NCBI GenBank assembly: GCA_037043015.1
Contig: CM073325.1
Location: 11,573,001-11,637,000, forward strand
DNA from: Bryum argenteum
Taxonomy: Eukaryota > Streptophyta > Bryopsida > Bryales > Bryaceae
Length of the DNA: 64,000 nt
Direction: 5' to 3'
Both the position numbers and the translations under genes were made by a program. The notes under the pieces were generated by a model, which had not been told where the DNA came from, searched no databases, and was given only the letters and a program-made list of their open reading frames with translations. The number at the start of each line of letters is the position of its first letter. Positions within the stretch are counted from its first letter, which is position 1. Shown here piece after piece: positions 36,365-47,980 of the stretch.

Positions 36365-39300
36365 ATGAAGATTATAGAAGCAATAAGATCAAGCATGGTA
36401 GAAGAAAAGAATCTAGGTGCAGGACCTTTACATTTATGTTCTATGAAACGAAAAAACAATCTAAAGGTAAAAGCTAGAGAAAATGCTGGAATTGTAGCTA
36501 ATCTTCGTATTCAAGTTGAAGAGTTGAAGCAACAAAGAGATTTTCTAATTCAATGGAAGGCTGATATGTATGATGGAGTCAACATCAAAAGCACCCATGT
36601 AGACGTAGCGTTTCAAGGATCAAGTGGTGATTGTGTGCATGCGCACAAAGCTGTTTTGGTTAGTTCGAAGTAACACAAGCTTGTGGTATAAGATAAAACT
36701 ATATATGAAATTTATAATTTCTTGATCAACATTGAAAAAAACTCCTATATTTTTATTGCTGATTTCATTAATACAAATAGATAGAAAATAACCCAAAAAT
36801 GTAAACTTTGCTCAATAAAAGGTTATCACATATATTCATAAACCTGCAAGCGACACCTTTTAATTATAAATATCTCAACAACATCTTATTTATTATATTT
36901 TGTGAATTATGATTCAACTAAAGCTTCTAAGCATTGAAATTTAGGCATCAAAATCAAATGAGTTTGAAGAAATATTCCGCTCAGAAGTACAAGAAGAATT
37001 GATTCTTAAGCTAGATATGCCGTTTGAGCCACTAAAAGCCTTCATAAATTTCTTCTATACTGGTACTTTGAGTTACGAGATCATTTTGAGTCATTTATCA
37101 ACTTTGCTAAATGCAGCACAAAAGTACAATGTTCCGTTCCTTGCTCATGTATGTGAGGATTCGTTGGTGAAAAACTTGACAAGAAACAATGTCATTAGCA
37201 CATTTGACCTTGCTAAGAAACATTGTTCAAGCAATTGTAAAGAAGCTATTCTTGAGCGAGCTAGAAGTTTGGGTGACCTTTCAAGGTTTAAAGAATATAA
37301 TGATTTTACACAATTGAATCCCGGATTATTGTTAGAGTTATATGAACAACTTACAAATCAATTTGGGCAATCTCCATCAAAGAAGACAAAATTTTCACAA
37401 GGTCTTTACTTTATCTATATCACAAGCTATCTTATGACAAGATATAATTCATTCTTAAGTATATATATAAAAAAAGAATTTTACTTACCCATGAATCTAT
37501 GTTTTTTTGGAACTAATAACCTTGAATCATTCAGAAAACAACTTTGAACAACCACATAATGTTCTTGTGGCAACATCGGATGAAGAAGTTGTTAAATCCG
37601 AAACTGATGAAGATGAAAGTATTGATCATGAAGTGAAAGTTGAAACAAATCCAAGGACTAGTAAGCCTATATTATTATTTTTAAATTTTTTATCTAAAAG
37701 AAATAAAAAATAAAACTTATTTTGGACATCAACCCATAAAAACTTTAATAATAAAATGAATTAGTAAAATCTTATTTTAAAAAAATTCATTTGTGAATAT
37801 GTCCTTTGCTAAATAAAAAAAATTCAAATTCTTGAATAATTTTGTAGAAGTTATTGAGTAGAAAAATTTGTAAAATATATTGGATGTAATTTAATAATAT
37901 ATAGTAAGAATACTTTCTTGTCTTTCTTAAGGTGTTCGAATGCAACCTATTGGTGTTTCTCAACTAGGAACACCGATGTATTGGCCTGGAGCACCGATGC
38001 TTGGGAATCCATTTCATCCTGTTGGGTTTGAAAATGTTAATTATCCCCATTTACAAGGCCAAAGACCTCCTTCTTATGATGTGTCCATGATGCCAAGATC
38101 CCCTTATGGAATCCCTTCATTTGCCCCTCCCATATTTCCAAGGTGACATAGTATATCTATTCAAAGGAAGAAGATACTTCTTTTATTGACTTTGTCAAAA
38201 TTTGTGATTTTTTTGGAAATTCTTGATTGTCAAATAAACAATTTTTTCGTACAATATTGATGCTTTGAAGCTTTTATAAATTTGTTGATTGCGAAGGTAC
38301 ATTTTTCTTTTTTTGCAACTATCGATTCGAAAGGCACATCTTCAAACTAAACACTCATTAAAAGATTATAATTTTATTCTTATAACTATTCAATTCATGT
38401 AAAATTAAATGGAATTTATCATGTCTATGATTTTGTATTTTTGATCAGGGGCTTTTTGAGAGGAGCAACTATACCTTCTATAGGTACACTAAAGAAGCCG
38501 CTAGCTGAAGAAATATTCTCAAGTAAAGACAAAGGTAAGTAACATATCACATGATTCCAATTGCATCATTTGTATGGAGAGAATCACATCATTTTTATTG
38601 ATGATGATATTGCCCCAGTTTTTTATTTGGTACAATTTTTATAATTGTAAAGTAAATAAGGAAAAACATTAACACTTATATTGGTCTACTTCATTATATA
38701 TGATAAAGGTAGAAGTATTGATTGTAGTATTCAAATTGATTATGGAATTAGTTATCAGAAAAGAAGATGTAAAAAGGTCAAGAGCACCAACAAAGTATCA
38801 AAAAAGATGTTTGTTAAGAGGCGTCAAAACAACCCACAATAAAAACAAGAAGTTTATTGCTACCATCACTGTTAAAGGACAACATGTTGTTTTGGGAAAA
38901 TGTCATACTGAAGAAGAAGCCGGGCGTCTCTATGATCGGTGAGTATGTGAAATGAGCAAGTTTCTATTAACATTCTTGTGTGAATGCTATTATGATGAGC
39001 TTCATATACTTCATGATGTAATATTCTCAATGTTGGTAAGCTTTCATACTAACTACATACAAATTCCTAATAACATGGAGAGTGACATTTCATTTCTTAA
39101 TTCCTATACGATGAAATTAAAAATAATGTTAAAGACGAACAAGTTATTCAAACATTATTATATTCTTAAAAACCCTACAGAGCAGCATTTGTTATTGGCC
39201 GCAAAACAAATAATGATTTGCCTGATGATACAAAAGAAGAATTGAAGGGCATTTCATGGGATGACTTTGTGGCTTCACTTCAGGAAGTGACCGCTCTTGA

Positions 39301-39904
39301 AAGTATGTTCATCAAAGGATTCCCTACTTTGCTCTTGAAGTTGTTTATATATCAGTCTTTGAGTGTAAAATCTAATATTTCTATCTCTCTATTTGTTACA
39401 AATAAATTGTTTGATACTTTGAGTAAAAGCATTCAAAGCACATGATAGAACTTCTGAAATGGAGAAGTATTTATATTTCTTTTATGTTTACATTGAACCC
39501 CAATTCCGTTAAAATGGCACTATGCCATGTGCCATTTTGTCACACTAGATCTCACATTTGTGCTCATATAAAATGGTATATTCTGTAATATCACAATTTT
39601 TTTTGTAATATCACTTCTTTATATACATTGTCACTCATTTTCTCTAATATCACCTTAAAATTCTGTTATATCACATGGTTTTTGAACTACATTTTAGAAA
39701 GTTGAGGTGTGCCATTTTACCGGAATAATGCCATTTTAACGGAATTGGGGTTATTGTGGTTATATTGTAGGGATTCATAAAGATAAACCAGAGAATGAAG
39801 ATTCGAAGGAGGTTGAAAAAAATGAAGTCCAAGCAGAAGACCAATTGCAAGAACACGAACAAGTTATGAGTGACATCTCTAATCATTCTTCTCCAACATG
39901 TTGA
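36365..39904 (+). CDS. BTB/POZ-domain protein with a C-terminal AP2-like domain
   Basis: Eight exons fit by phase: 36365-36658, 36945-37401, 37535-37660, 37932-38142, 38449-38534, about 38713-38938, 39181-39302, 39771-39904, giving about 551 residues. The N-terminus has a coiled-coil-like LRIQVEELKQQRDFLIQWK. BTB follows: THVDVAFQGSSGDCVHAHKA, ASKSNEFEEIF, LKAFINFFYTGTL, AAQKYNVPFLAHVCEDSLV, then a BACK-like helical stretch. An acidic stretch and a Pro/Met-rich linker (PMYWPGAPMLGNPFHPVGFE) lead to an AP2-like unit: LLRGVKTTHNKNKKFIATIT, VVLGKCHTEEEAGRLYDRAA, then FVIGRKTNNDL. BTB proteins usually link substrates to CUL3 ligases and AP2 domains bind DNA. This pairing suggests a DNA-targeted adaptor, which is inference. 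The start could also be the in-frame ATG at 36335. The acceptor of exon 6 is uncertain. Confidence 0.75.
39496..39752. mobile_element. MITE in the last intron of the BTB gene
   Basis: Perfect 24-bp terminal inverted repeats, beginning AACCCCAATTCCGTTAAAAT, are flanked by the tetranucleotide ATTG on both sides (39492-39495 and 39753-39756). The 257-bp body repeats a motif like TAATATCAC several times. It ends 18 bp before the final exon and may supply part of that exon's acceptor region. Superfamily unassigned. Confidence 0.8.
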
Positions 39905-41054
39905 GCAAACTATAATTGAAAAGTAGGTTTATGCTTGTGTGTACACTTTGTTATGTACACTTTGATTTGGACCTTGATGTTTTTTTATGCACAATTTTCA
40001 GCTCAATAATGGATGGAAATAATAACGACTAGAGGCCTTTATAGACCATGCTTGGTTATAACCAAAAATTTAATCATATGGTTCAATATTCAAAAGAGAA
40101 TCATCTTGTTAAAGCTTGTGACTTCACTTCTTTGGTACAAGAAATTTATTCTATCTCTCAACAACATGATTCTTTTCAAATTGTAATTGGATGGATTCTC
40201 CATGCAATATGATTAGCATTATATTATTTATTGAAAGCAATTATAGTGCTTCAATCATACTTATTACTTCGATAGTATTAGATATGAGTTTGCTGAAGTT
40301 GCATAGAAGTTTGAATCCTTTACTACAATTTTTACACTTTTTGGCTTGTAACAATGGTATAAATTGGTATGGAACATGTACACATTGTCCCTAAAAGCTG
40401 CTCATGCAAATAAATTTTTTGCCGGTTGACACATCTATAAATTAGTGTAAGAAGAAATAACCATCACTAAGGTTTTGGTGATTGAAGTTAAATTAGAAGA
40501 TATCAATAAAGATCTTCCAAGGTGTTAGTATTCATTTTTGGACTCTCTAAGCTTACTCTTCTTCTAAGAGCTTGCTGATATTGATAACTTCCCGTACCAA
40601 TGAAAGAATATGAGCTTTGTCTTTCCTTAGCACCACCTTGAGTTTTCCCTCTGCGAGTACACACATAAGGTCTAATTTTGAAATCTTATATGAATAATGC
40701 TATTTAAGATGAATAAAAAATAATAGACTTAGGAAATATCTCTTTCTTCAAAAAATCTAATTATAACATGTTAGACCACTCTAATAGTTTCTTGAGGTTT
40801 CCTAAATTACTAATGATGTGATTACTATTCATGTAAGTAGTATAAGCTTACTTACCTAGCAAAGAAACAATTTCTTCAAATGAAACCTATTCAAAATGAC
40901 AACATACACCGTCAATGCTTTAGTCATGTATTTTTCATGCTTTTAAAATTTAAATATACAAAGTGCCCGGTGAAAAAAAAATTGAGAGCACAATCCTACA
41001 CACAGTACACATTGCACATTACACATTGTGAGATAGAAAGTATAGATACATTCT
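39905..41054. other. Intergenic AT-rich DNA
   Basis: BTB gene 3' UTR and spacer. No further feature seen. Confidence 0.35.
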
Positions 41055-41058
41055 TTAA

Positions 41059-41636
41059 CCCCTAAAGATCCAAGAGGACCAAATCGGGCTTTTGCTATTT
41101 TGGGCAGCTTAGATGAATAGGTTAAAAGTAATATTTTTGCCTAAATTTTTTAATGGGTGCTCCCTATACTGCAAAGTGTATGTGGTAAAATTTACAAAGC
41201 CAAATTCCAATTTTTGAGTCTTCTACAACAATTCTTGGTTTGCGAGCCGAACTGGGGCAGTTTAAATTTAGTATTTTTTTGAGATTTTTTTTTGGAAATA
41301 TGTTCATGACCAAATCACTACTTAAGTTCCAAAGGGCCCCAAGTCAAAAAGAGTACCAATTTTACAAGGGCAGCCTCCAAAAGTGTCAAAAATAATCTCA
41401 ACAATGCCCAAAAAAACTTCGTAGACAAACTTTGGATGTTATAAACTCTCAAATGGTAAACATCCAACGGTCAATTTTTATATCAGATACTGGAAATTGG
41501 CTTAGGTACAAGATCTTACGGTTGGAAGTTAAGAAAAGAATAAAAAAATTGTTTCGCACCCCTTGAAGTGCATAGAGGTAGAGAATCGGAGTTTTGAGGT
41601 TTTAAGCTCCCAAAAACACCCAAGGATCTTTAGGGG
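41059..41636. mobile_element. TTAA-flanked TIR element, copy D
   Basis: A 578-bp element with ends CCCCTAAAGATCC and GGATCTTTAGGGG, bordered by TTAA at 41055-41058 and 41637-41640. Its body aligns in order with the left arm and loop of copy B (shared blocks CTGCAAAGTGTATGTGGTAA, ACAAGGGCAGCCTCCAAAA and GGTAAACATCCAACGGTCAA), so it represents the non-palindromic form. No coding capacity. Confidence 0.88.
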
Positions 41637-41640
41637 TTAA

Positions 41641-44162
41641 TATACTTATGCATTGTGGTAGAGATTGATTTTATCAAATATATTGTTAATTGGAGAAGTA
41701 CTTAGGTACCTTAACGCAGTCTGCAACATGAAGCAATTCATAAATTTCTACTTTGAGCACTTTGTCGATATCAACTTGTTGCTCTTTCTCTACCTCATGT
41801 CTATTTTCCCATGTGTCCCTGTCTTCAAGCATTGTACCCCACTAATCAAAGTCAATATGTTGCAACAATCTAATAGTGCAAAATTGTCATCAAGTTTTAA
41901 AGGTTACTATACGTTATTACATTCTTGGATTATTTGTACAATTCCTGTACTTAGCATTAATTGGTTAATCTTTCAATCATGTAAGTTTTCAAATTTAATG
42001 TGGCAAATATCAGCAAAGGACTAATTAAACATTTCAAAGATGAACTTGATAAATCTTTTAGCACTAATGTTGTAAGACTTTCATATTAACATGATACAAT
42101 CACCTAACATAAGACTCTTTTCTCAAAGTAGTATGTAATCTCCAATTATGTGCTCTATGAATAATGTTTCTGATATAAAGCATTGGCTTAAATGTTTTTG
42201 TTGAAGTGGTAGATTAAGTATGTATATTTTAGTTCAATTTAAATTTTTAGGCTTCATTAAAATCATATACTTTTCATTGTGTCTTAATTTTTGTAAGGTG
42301 AATATAAAGTAAAATACTATAATAACTGTGCTTGAAGTAGTAATTAGGGTTGTTGAAATTGAGTATGTACGCCAAACTCAACTATATTACTTAAGTTTTA
42401 ATATATCTACTTGTGTTTGAAAACATTCAAGAGTGTCAATTCCTAAAGGAGGAGCTCTACAAATCACCTCCAATATGTGGCCATATTTGAAATCCGTGAA
42501 CAAACCCTTTTTGTATTCGATTCAGAGAAATCGAACTCTAGGAGTTTGTTTATAACTGTCTAATTAGTCCACCCACTACTTTCTATTTATCAAATTTCAT
42601 TTATATGGATCTTGAGTTACACTCACTCATTCATTCGAAGTTTTAGATTTGCAAAAACAATATAACTTTTTTAGGCAAATCAAACACAATGTGGTCAATT
42701 TTGACTTTAGGGGTTTAAATTATTCAAGTTTTGAAGTTTAAATTAAAGCTTGTAAGTAGGAGACTTAACCAAGTAATATTATCACTAATTTGAGGTCCTT
42801 CTTTATACTCAACTGTTTATTTCCTTTACATTATATGACTTATCTATCTTATTAACATTAGTTAATTTTTATTGTCATGCATTGTACATAGTTCTTTTGT
42901 GTTGCAAAAATGCCTTCATCAAGAACCGCGCATGTAAGAATCTTAAATTTGAGCTTTGATGATCATCCCTTTTGATCCATTTTTTCAATAAAGAGAAAAC
43001 AAGCTCAACATACTTACAAACTTGTATGTCACTGACACTATGCCAAAACAATATAGTATTTTATTACATATTGCGTTAACAGGATGAAACTCAAAGTGAC
43101 TGCACATTAATTAAAAGGTCTATATTGTTGTTTGAGCTCTCATTAAGCTTCTCATCACAATGGGAAAAGGTTCTTCTAAAAAAACTTCCTAAGCACTTGC
43201 AAAGATTTAAATTTCATCAAGTCAAGAGGAAGGAGTTTTGGGAACTAAATGGCCTCTTGTTAGGTACCTACCTCTACCGGTATCACATGGAAATATTGAA
43301 CCTACTTGCAAGTCAACAAGGCAAATGTAACCCAAGGTGTTACTAGTTAATTGGCATCAATAAAACTCAAGAACATGTTTCCTCTTTATCATCATTTTAA
43401 AATATACTACAAGAAGAGATAATAACTACATGTTTACATTATTGAACATCAATATTCTCAACTCTTTAAAATTTCTCATCGTGATAGGAGCTCCTCAACG
43501 GAATGCTTATTGTTTTCTTGATGTTTTTACTTTCTATGATATGGTGGTGCCAATGACAACATGTATTGATAATGTGGTAGCACCCCTTTTCAAGTTCCTT
43601 CTTCTTTAGTGCTTTCTAACTTTCTAAGGAGACAAAAGGATATTCGGTTTTTTCAGTAGGCTAGGCTTCAATGCAAAAGTTTCTAATGGATGGCTCTTGT
43701 ATCTGCATCTGTAATTGAAAGTTTTCAAAAAATTGAAACCTAAATTAGCAGACTATGTATTGTTTTGTTCAATAATTTGCACTCATAATATTTTGCACTC
43801 AAGTATCAACGAAAATGAATGATCAATCTATTCAATATAAATTAGGATTTAATTTCTTATTGGCTCTATCATACATAAAAGATCTTGTGAAAATTGTCTT
43901 TAAACACATGTGTAAGGTTTAGTAACCCATTCACTTTCTTGCTTACATTTGCATTATTTTTGTAATCACTTTATTCCAAATCAAGAAGCGGATCACTTGA
44001 TTTGAAATTGATTTCTTCTTTTCTATTATCTCTTGGTGGAATAGTGTACCAATTCAATCTTCATTGATTCCTAATATTGACTCTTGGTGGTACTAGTACG
44101 AATTCTACCATCGTTTTAACGATACTACAACCACGTGAATGTTAAAGGTTTACACTAGATTG
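41641..44162. other. Gene-free AT-rich DNA
   Basis: Very AT-rich. The longest frames (41665-42024, 43125-43346) lack motifs or splice context. I see no repeats or transposon ends. Confidence 0.4.
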
Positions 44163-46445
44163 CTAACCATGAAGGTCTCGAGGTGGAAGTGATTGTTGCT
44201 CCAAATTCAATGTTTCCATCGGCAATGCATTATCATCGACTATACAATTTTCCATACACGCATCTCCTGTCGGTAAACCCACATTCTCCTCGCATTGTGG
44301 CTCTTCTTGCAACTCGCACATCGGCAATATAGTGTCCTCAACCATAAAGTTCTTGATATTGGCATCAACCACATAAGGATTGACATTATGCTCACATGGA
44401 GGCTCATCATTCAACTCACCCATTCGCAATGCATTCTCGTCAACCGCACATTCTTCTAAACTTGCATTGCTTATGGCAGGATTCACATCGTGCTCACAGT
44501 GTCGCTCTTCATTCAACAAGCAAATCTGGAATGTTATGCCCTCGACCATACATTTCTCCATACTTTCACTAGTACCAGGAGGATCCACATCGTGCACACA
44601 TTGTGGATCTTCTTGGAACTCACAAATCTTCAATAAAACTTCCTCAATCTTATAATTCTCCACAATTGTATTGGCTAGGGGAGGATCCACATCAAGCTCA
44701 CATTGTCCCTTTTCATTCAACTCACACATCCGCAGTGCAGCGTCCTCAACCGTGCACTTCTCCATACTTGCATCGCCCATGGGATGATCCACGTCATGCT
44801 CACATTGAGGCTCTTTTTGCAACTCCCACATTTGCAACATAGAGTTCTCCATACTTGCATTCACCATGGCAAGATCCACATTGCGTGCAGATCGTGGCTC
44901 TTCTTGTAACTCGCACAATTGCAATGTAGCCTCCTCAACCACACACTTCTCTATACTTGCACCACTCATGGAATTCTCCCCATCATGTTGACGCTCTTCA
45001 TACAACTCACATTGAGAGTCCATCAAGCCGACACTCTCATCTCGCAAACTACAATTGAGCTCCATCTCTTGTGCCACATTCTCAACACCACCACCATCAT
45101 CCTTGACAACCTTCGGTGACCTACAAGTGTCGTCTAATGAGCACTCACCCTCTTGGTTGTGTGGATTAGCAAGCTCACGAAGCCCACTTCGGGATCGTGT
45201 CATTGTTGTTGATTTTGACATGGTTACATGATCCTGCCCTTTTTTATTTTTCTTCTTCTTGTGTTTGCGCCCTCCCGGCTTGTTGATGGATGCACTCCGG
45301 TTTGTTATGACTTCCATCCTCCTTGCTAGTGGTACATCATCACTATCTTGCTCTGATTGTATGAATGTTGTTGGTTCCTTCCTTTGTATTGTAATCAAAG
45401 GTACACCCTTCTGTTTCTGTGCACACCACAAATGTCTAGTTTCACATTTTGATACCTTGATAGCTTCATAAGCATATTGGACTCTTAAAGTACTAAATTA
45501 GCATTAAGTATGGAATAGTTACCTTGAACGCGCTTGACTGGGCCCACAACGAGTCTTCCTTTGCCCTTGGCATCTGTGAACAATGACAAATGACACTTTG
45601 GAATAGACCATGTTTCTCAAATAAGGTTTCCTTTGTTTTCATTCTTGTACAGTTGATTAGAATTCATGATTCATCAATTAATTGTGGAATCTATCATGGG
45701 TTTTTCAAGAATATTCAAATCTTGTTTAAAACCTCCACTTGTAACAAACCTCTCAATAGGTTTGTGCACAGCAACAACACAATCGTTTTCAGTCTTTATC
45801 ACTTCTCACGTACAAAGTCTTCATATGAAGCATGAGAAATTCTCCATGAATAAACATACTACAGAGATTGTCAGATGCGGCATCACAGTGTAAACCCTAA
45901 AGCACGGAATAAACCCTAAGAGGGAGAGACAATCACCTGGAAAATCTCAAGCTGACCCACGCTCCTTTTGCCACATCGCTCTGATTCCTCAACATCCATG
46001 TAATTCTGCAATTCATGAAAAAAGCAACTCAGCATTACACATGATGCATCTATGACCTAAAATTACAAGAAAACCGTGTTGTTTATGACCATTTCCGAGG
46101 AATTTGCAGTCGAAATGAAGGGTTTATGATTGATTCCAGATAGTCTTGCACACGGTTATACACAAGCGCAAAGAAAAGATTGGAAGAGAATTTTACCCAG
46201 GCTGAGATGCTCGGACTAATTGCGGGATCATGCTGATTTAGTGCCAATGGCGGAGTCGCATACTCTTCTTCTGCGACGTGATTAATACATTCTGCTGCTG
46301 CTCCATCCGATGACTGTGTGTGATTATTTGCATTCTCCAGCAGCATCGATCTGCAATGTCGCCCGTACATGTAGCCCAATGCCAAACACCCTGCTCCGAC
46401 AAATATCGGCTCATATCCATGCAATGTGGACGTGAAATACTCCAT
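44163..46445 (-). CDS. Membrane-anchored protein with eight 34-residue acidic repeats (function unknown)
   Basis: Four exons, all phase 0: 46197-46445, 45937-46005, 45523-45573 and 44163-45455, giving 553 residues. The N-terminus (MEYFTSTLHGYEPIFVGAGC...) has one hydrophobic segment, IFVGAGCLALGYMYG, about residues 14-28, followed by RHCR, so a signal anchor is likely. Exons 2 to 4 continue MPRAKEDSLWAQSSAFK and VSKCETRHLWCAQKQKGVPL, an ordered-looking core, then a lysine-rich patch GRKHKKKKNKKG. From about 44963 down to the end, a 34-residue unit repeats about eight times (pattern ASMEKC-VEDAAL-MCEL--E-QCE-DVDPP), highly acidic with two or three cysteines per unit. The final unit is degenerate. 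I do not recognise the family. A coding minisatellite of 102 bp is the cause of the repeat. Confidence 0.75.
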
Positions 46446-47305
46446 TCTTGCTCAATTCTTGCGTTTCTTTTCGAATTTAGACCAATTTTATGTCAAGCTG
46501 TGTGGATGATTACCAAAAACAAAGAAAGAAATAATTTCATTTGACTGTGGAAAATGACATGATTTGTAGTAAAAGTGAGCGGAGGAAGGGAAACTAGTAT
46601 AGATGTTGGAGCTCAATGGTTGAGGTTTTGCTCCAGATTCTGCAACTACTCTCATTCTTCATGAGTTGTTACTAAGCAATGTAGTCAACTTGTAAGATTT
46701 CTTCTGAATTTTTTGTTGCATTTAGAGGTTACTTTCTTCATGGTGCTTTTTATTTGAGAATTAAGCAACATACGGAGGAATCGCTTGTGAATTGACACCT
46801 TTTGACCTATGAATGGCGTATTCTTAGCATATTGGGGAGTGGCAGTAGGAAATGAGTCGTAGTTTGATCATGGTTGTGTCAGATACATTCGTTGTTTGGT
46901 CAAAGGTTTGATACAAACCACTGTTCTTGTATAAGTAAAGGTTGGTGTTATAAGAGGATGTGATATGTTGTAGTGAGTGACGCTGAAAGAGTATATTGCA
47001 ACTTGAGAAAGAAGTTTCAAGCACACAAGGTAGAGGAAGCAACTAGGTTAAAGACATAGCCAACCATGGTCAAAGATGAAGGTGGTGAAGTTTGGGAGCT
47101 CAATGGATGCCAAGGGGCAGAAATACAAAGATGCCTCATCATAATTTGCATGGAATTTTAAAACATGTACGGAGTTAGATAACTTAGAACTAAAAACTAT
47201 TGTAACTTCTGGCAACATGCTATGGATCCAACCATTAGTTTAATATCCATATAACCTCACAAATTCTTTTCTAAGATTAAACCCCATGAACAATAAAAGT
47301 AACAA

Positions 47306-47342
<37 letters not shown>

Positions 47343-47789
47343 CTTTTCAAATGTACTTATCATTTAGTATGCTACATTGATACTCTCCTCTTGATTTCTA
47401 CTTTAAAAATGCAAAATCTATTTCAAGGGATGAAATGTTTAGTATCTTTTTTATGATAGTCCTATATTTTTATCTTCATTTGATTGATATTCCTATTCAT
47501 TGCATAACATGGTTCATATATTCTTTATTGGTAGTCAATATGTTTTTATATTTTCTCTTTGAACTTGTTGCATTAAGAAGTTGAAAGAACCACATTCTAT
47601 AAATCTGGTAAAAAAATATTTTAGTTATTACCTATTGACCAATTATATGCTAAGATTGTAATCCACGAGTGTAATCAAGTGTAAATTTGATGTGCAATTG
47701 TTCTTTAGGGTATACATATAGGGTATGTATAGATACAAATTGTTATAAAGGATACAATAGTGGTCATTTATGTGTAATAACACATAGGT

Positions 47790-47980
47790 TTGGGTGGTAT
47801 TACAGCGGTGAAGGCGTGATAATACAGAATTAAAAGGAGCGATACAATGAAGATTGACTGTGATATAAAGATTGAAGGGGAACATTATAGAGGTAATAGG
47901 GGGTAATGATACAAAGGTAGGAGGGGAGACATTATATAGGTTGTAGGGGTGACATTACATAGGTTAGAGGGTGACATTAA
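47790..47980. repeat. Degenerate minisatellite, about 22-23 bp period
   Basis: Units like GGGGTGACATTACATAGGTT recur roughly every 22-23 bp, best preserved from 47877 (GGGGAACATTATAGAGG, GGGGAGACATTATATAGG, GGGGTGACATTACATAGG, GGGTGACATTAATG). Earlier units are more decayed. Confidence 0.65.

Noticed and set aside
36365..39904. Reading the BTB and AP2-like parts as two separate genes
   Set aside because: Every exon junction across the linker keeps phase and has GT and AG sites, and no start codon with leader context or stop separates them. It remains to be confirmed by cDNA.
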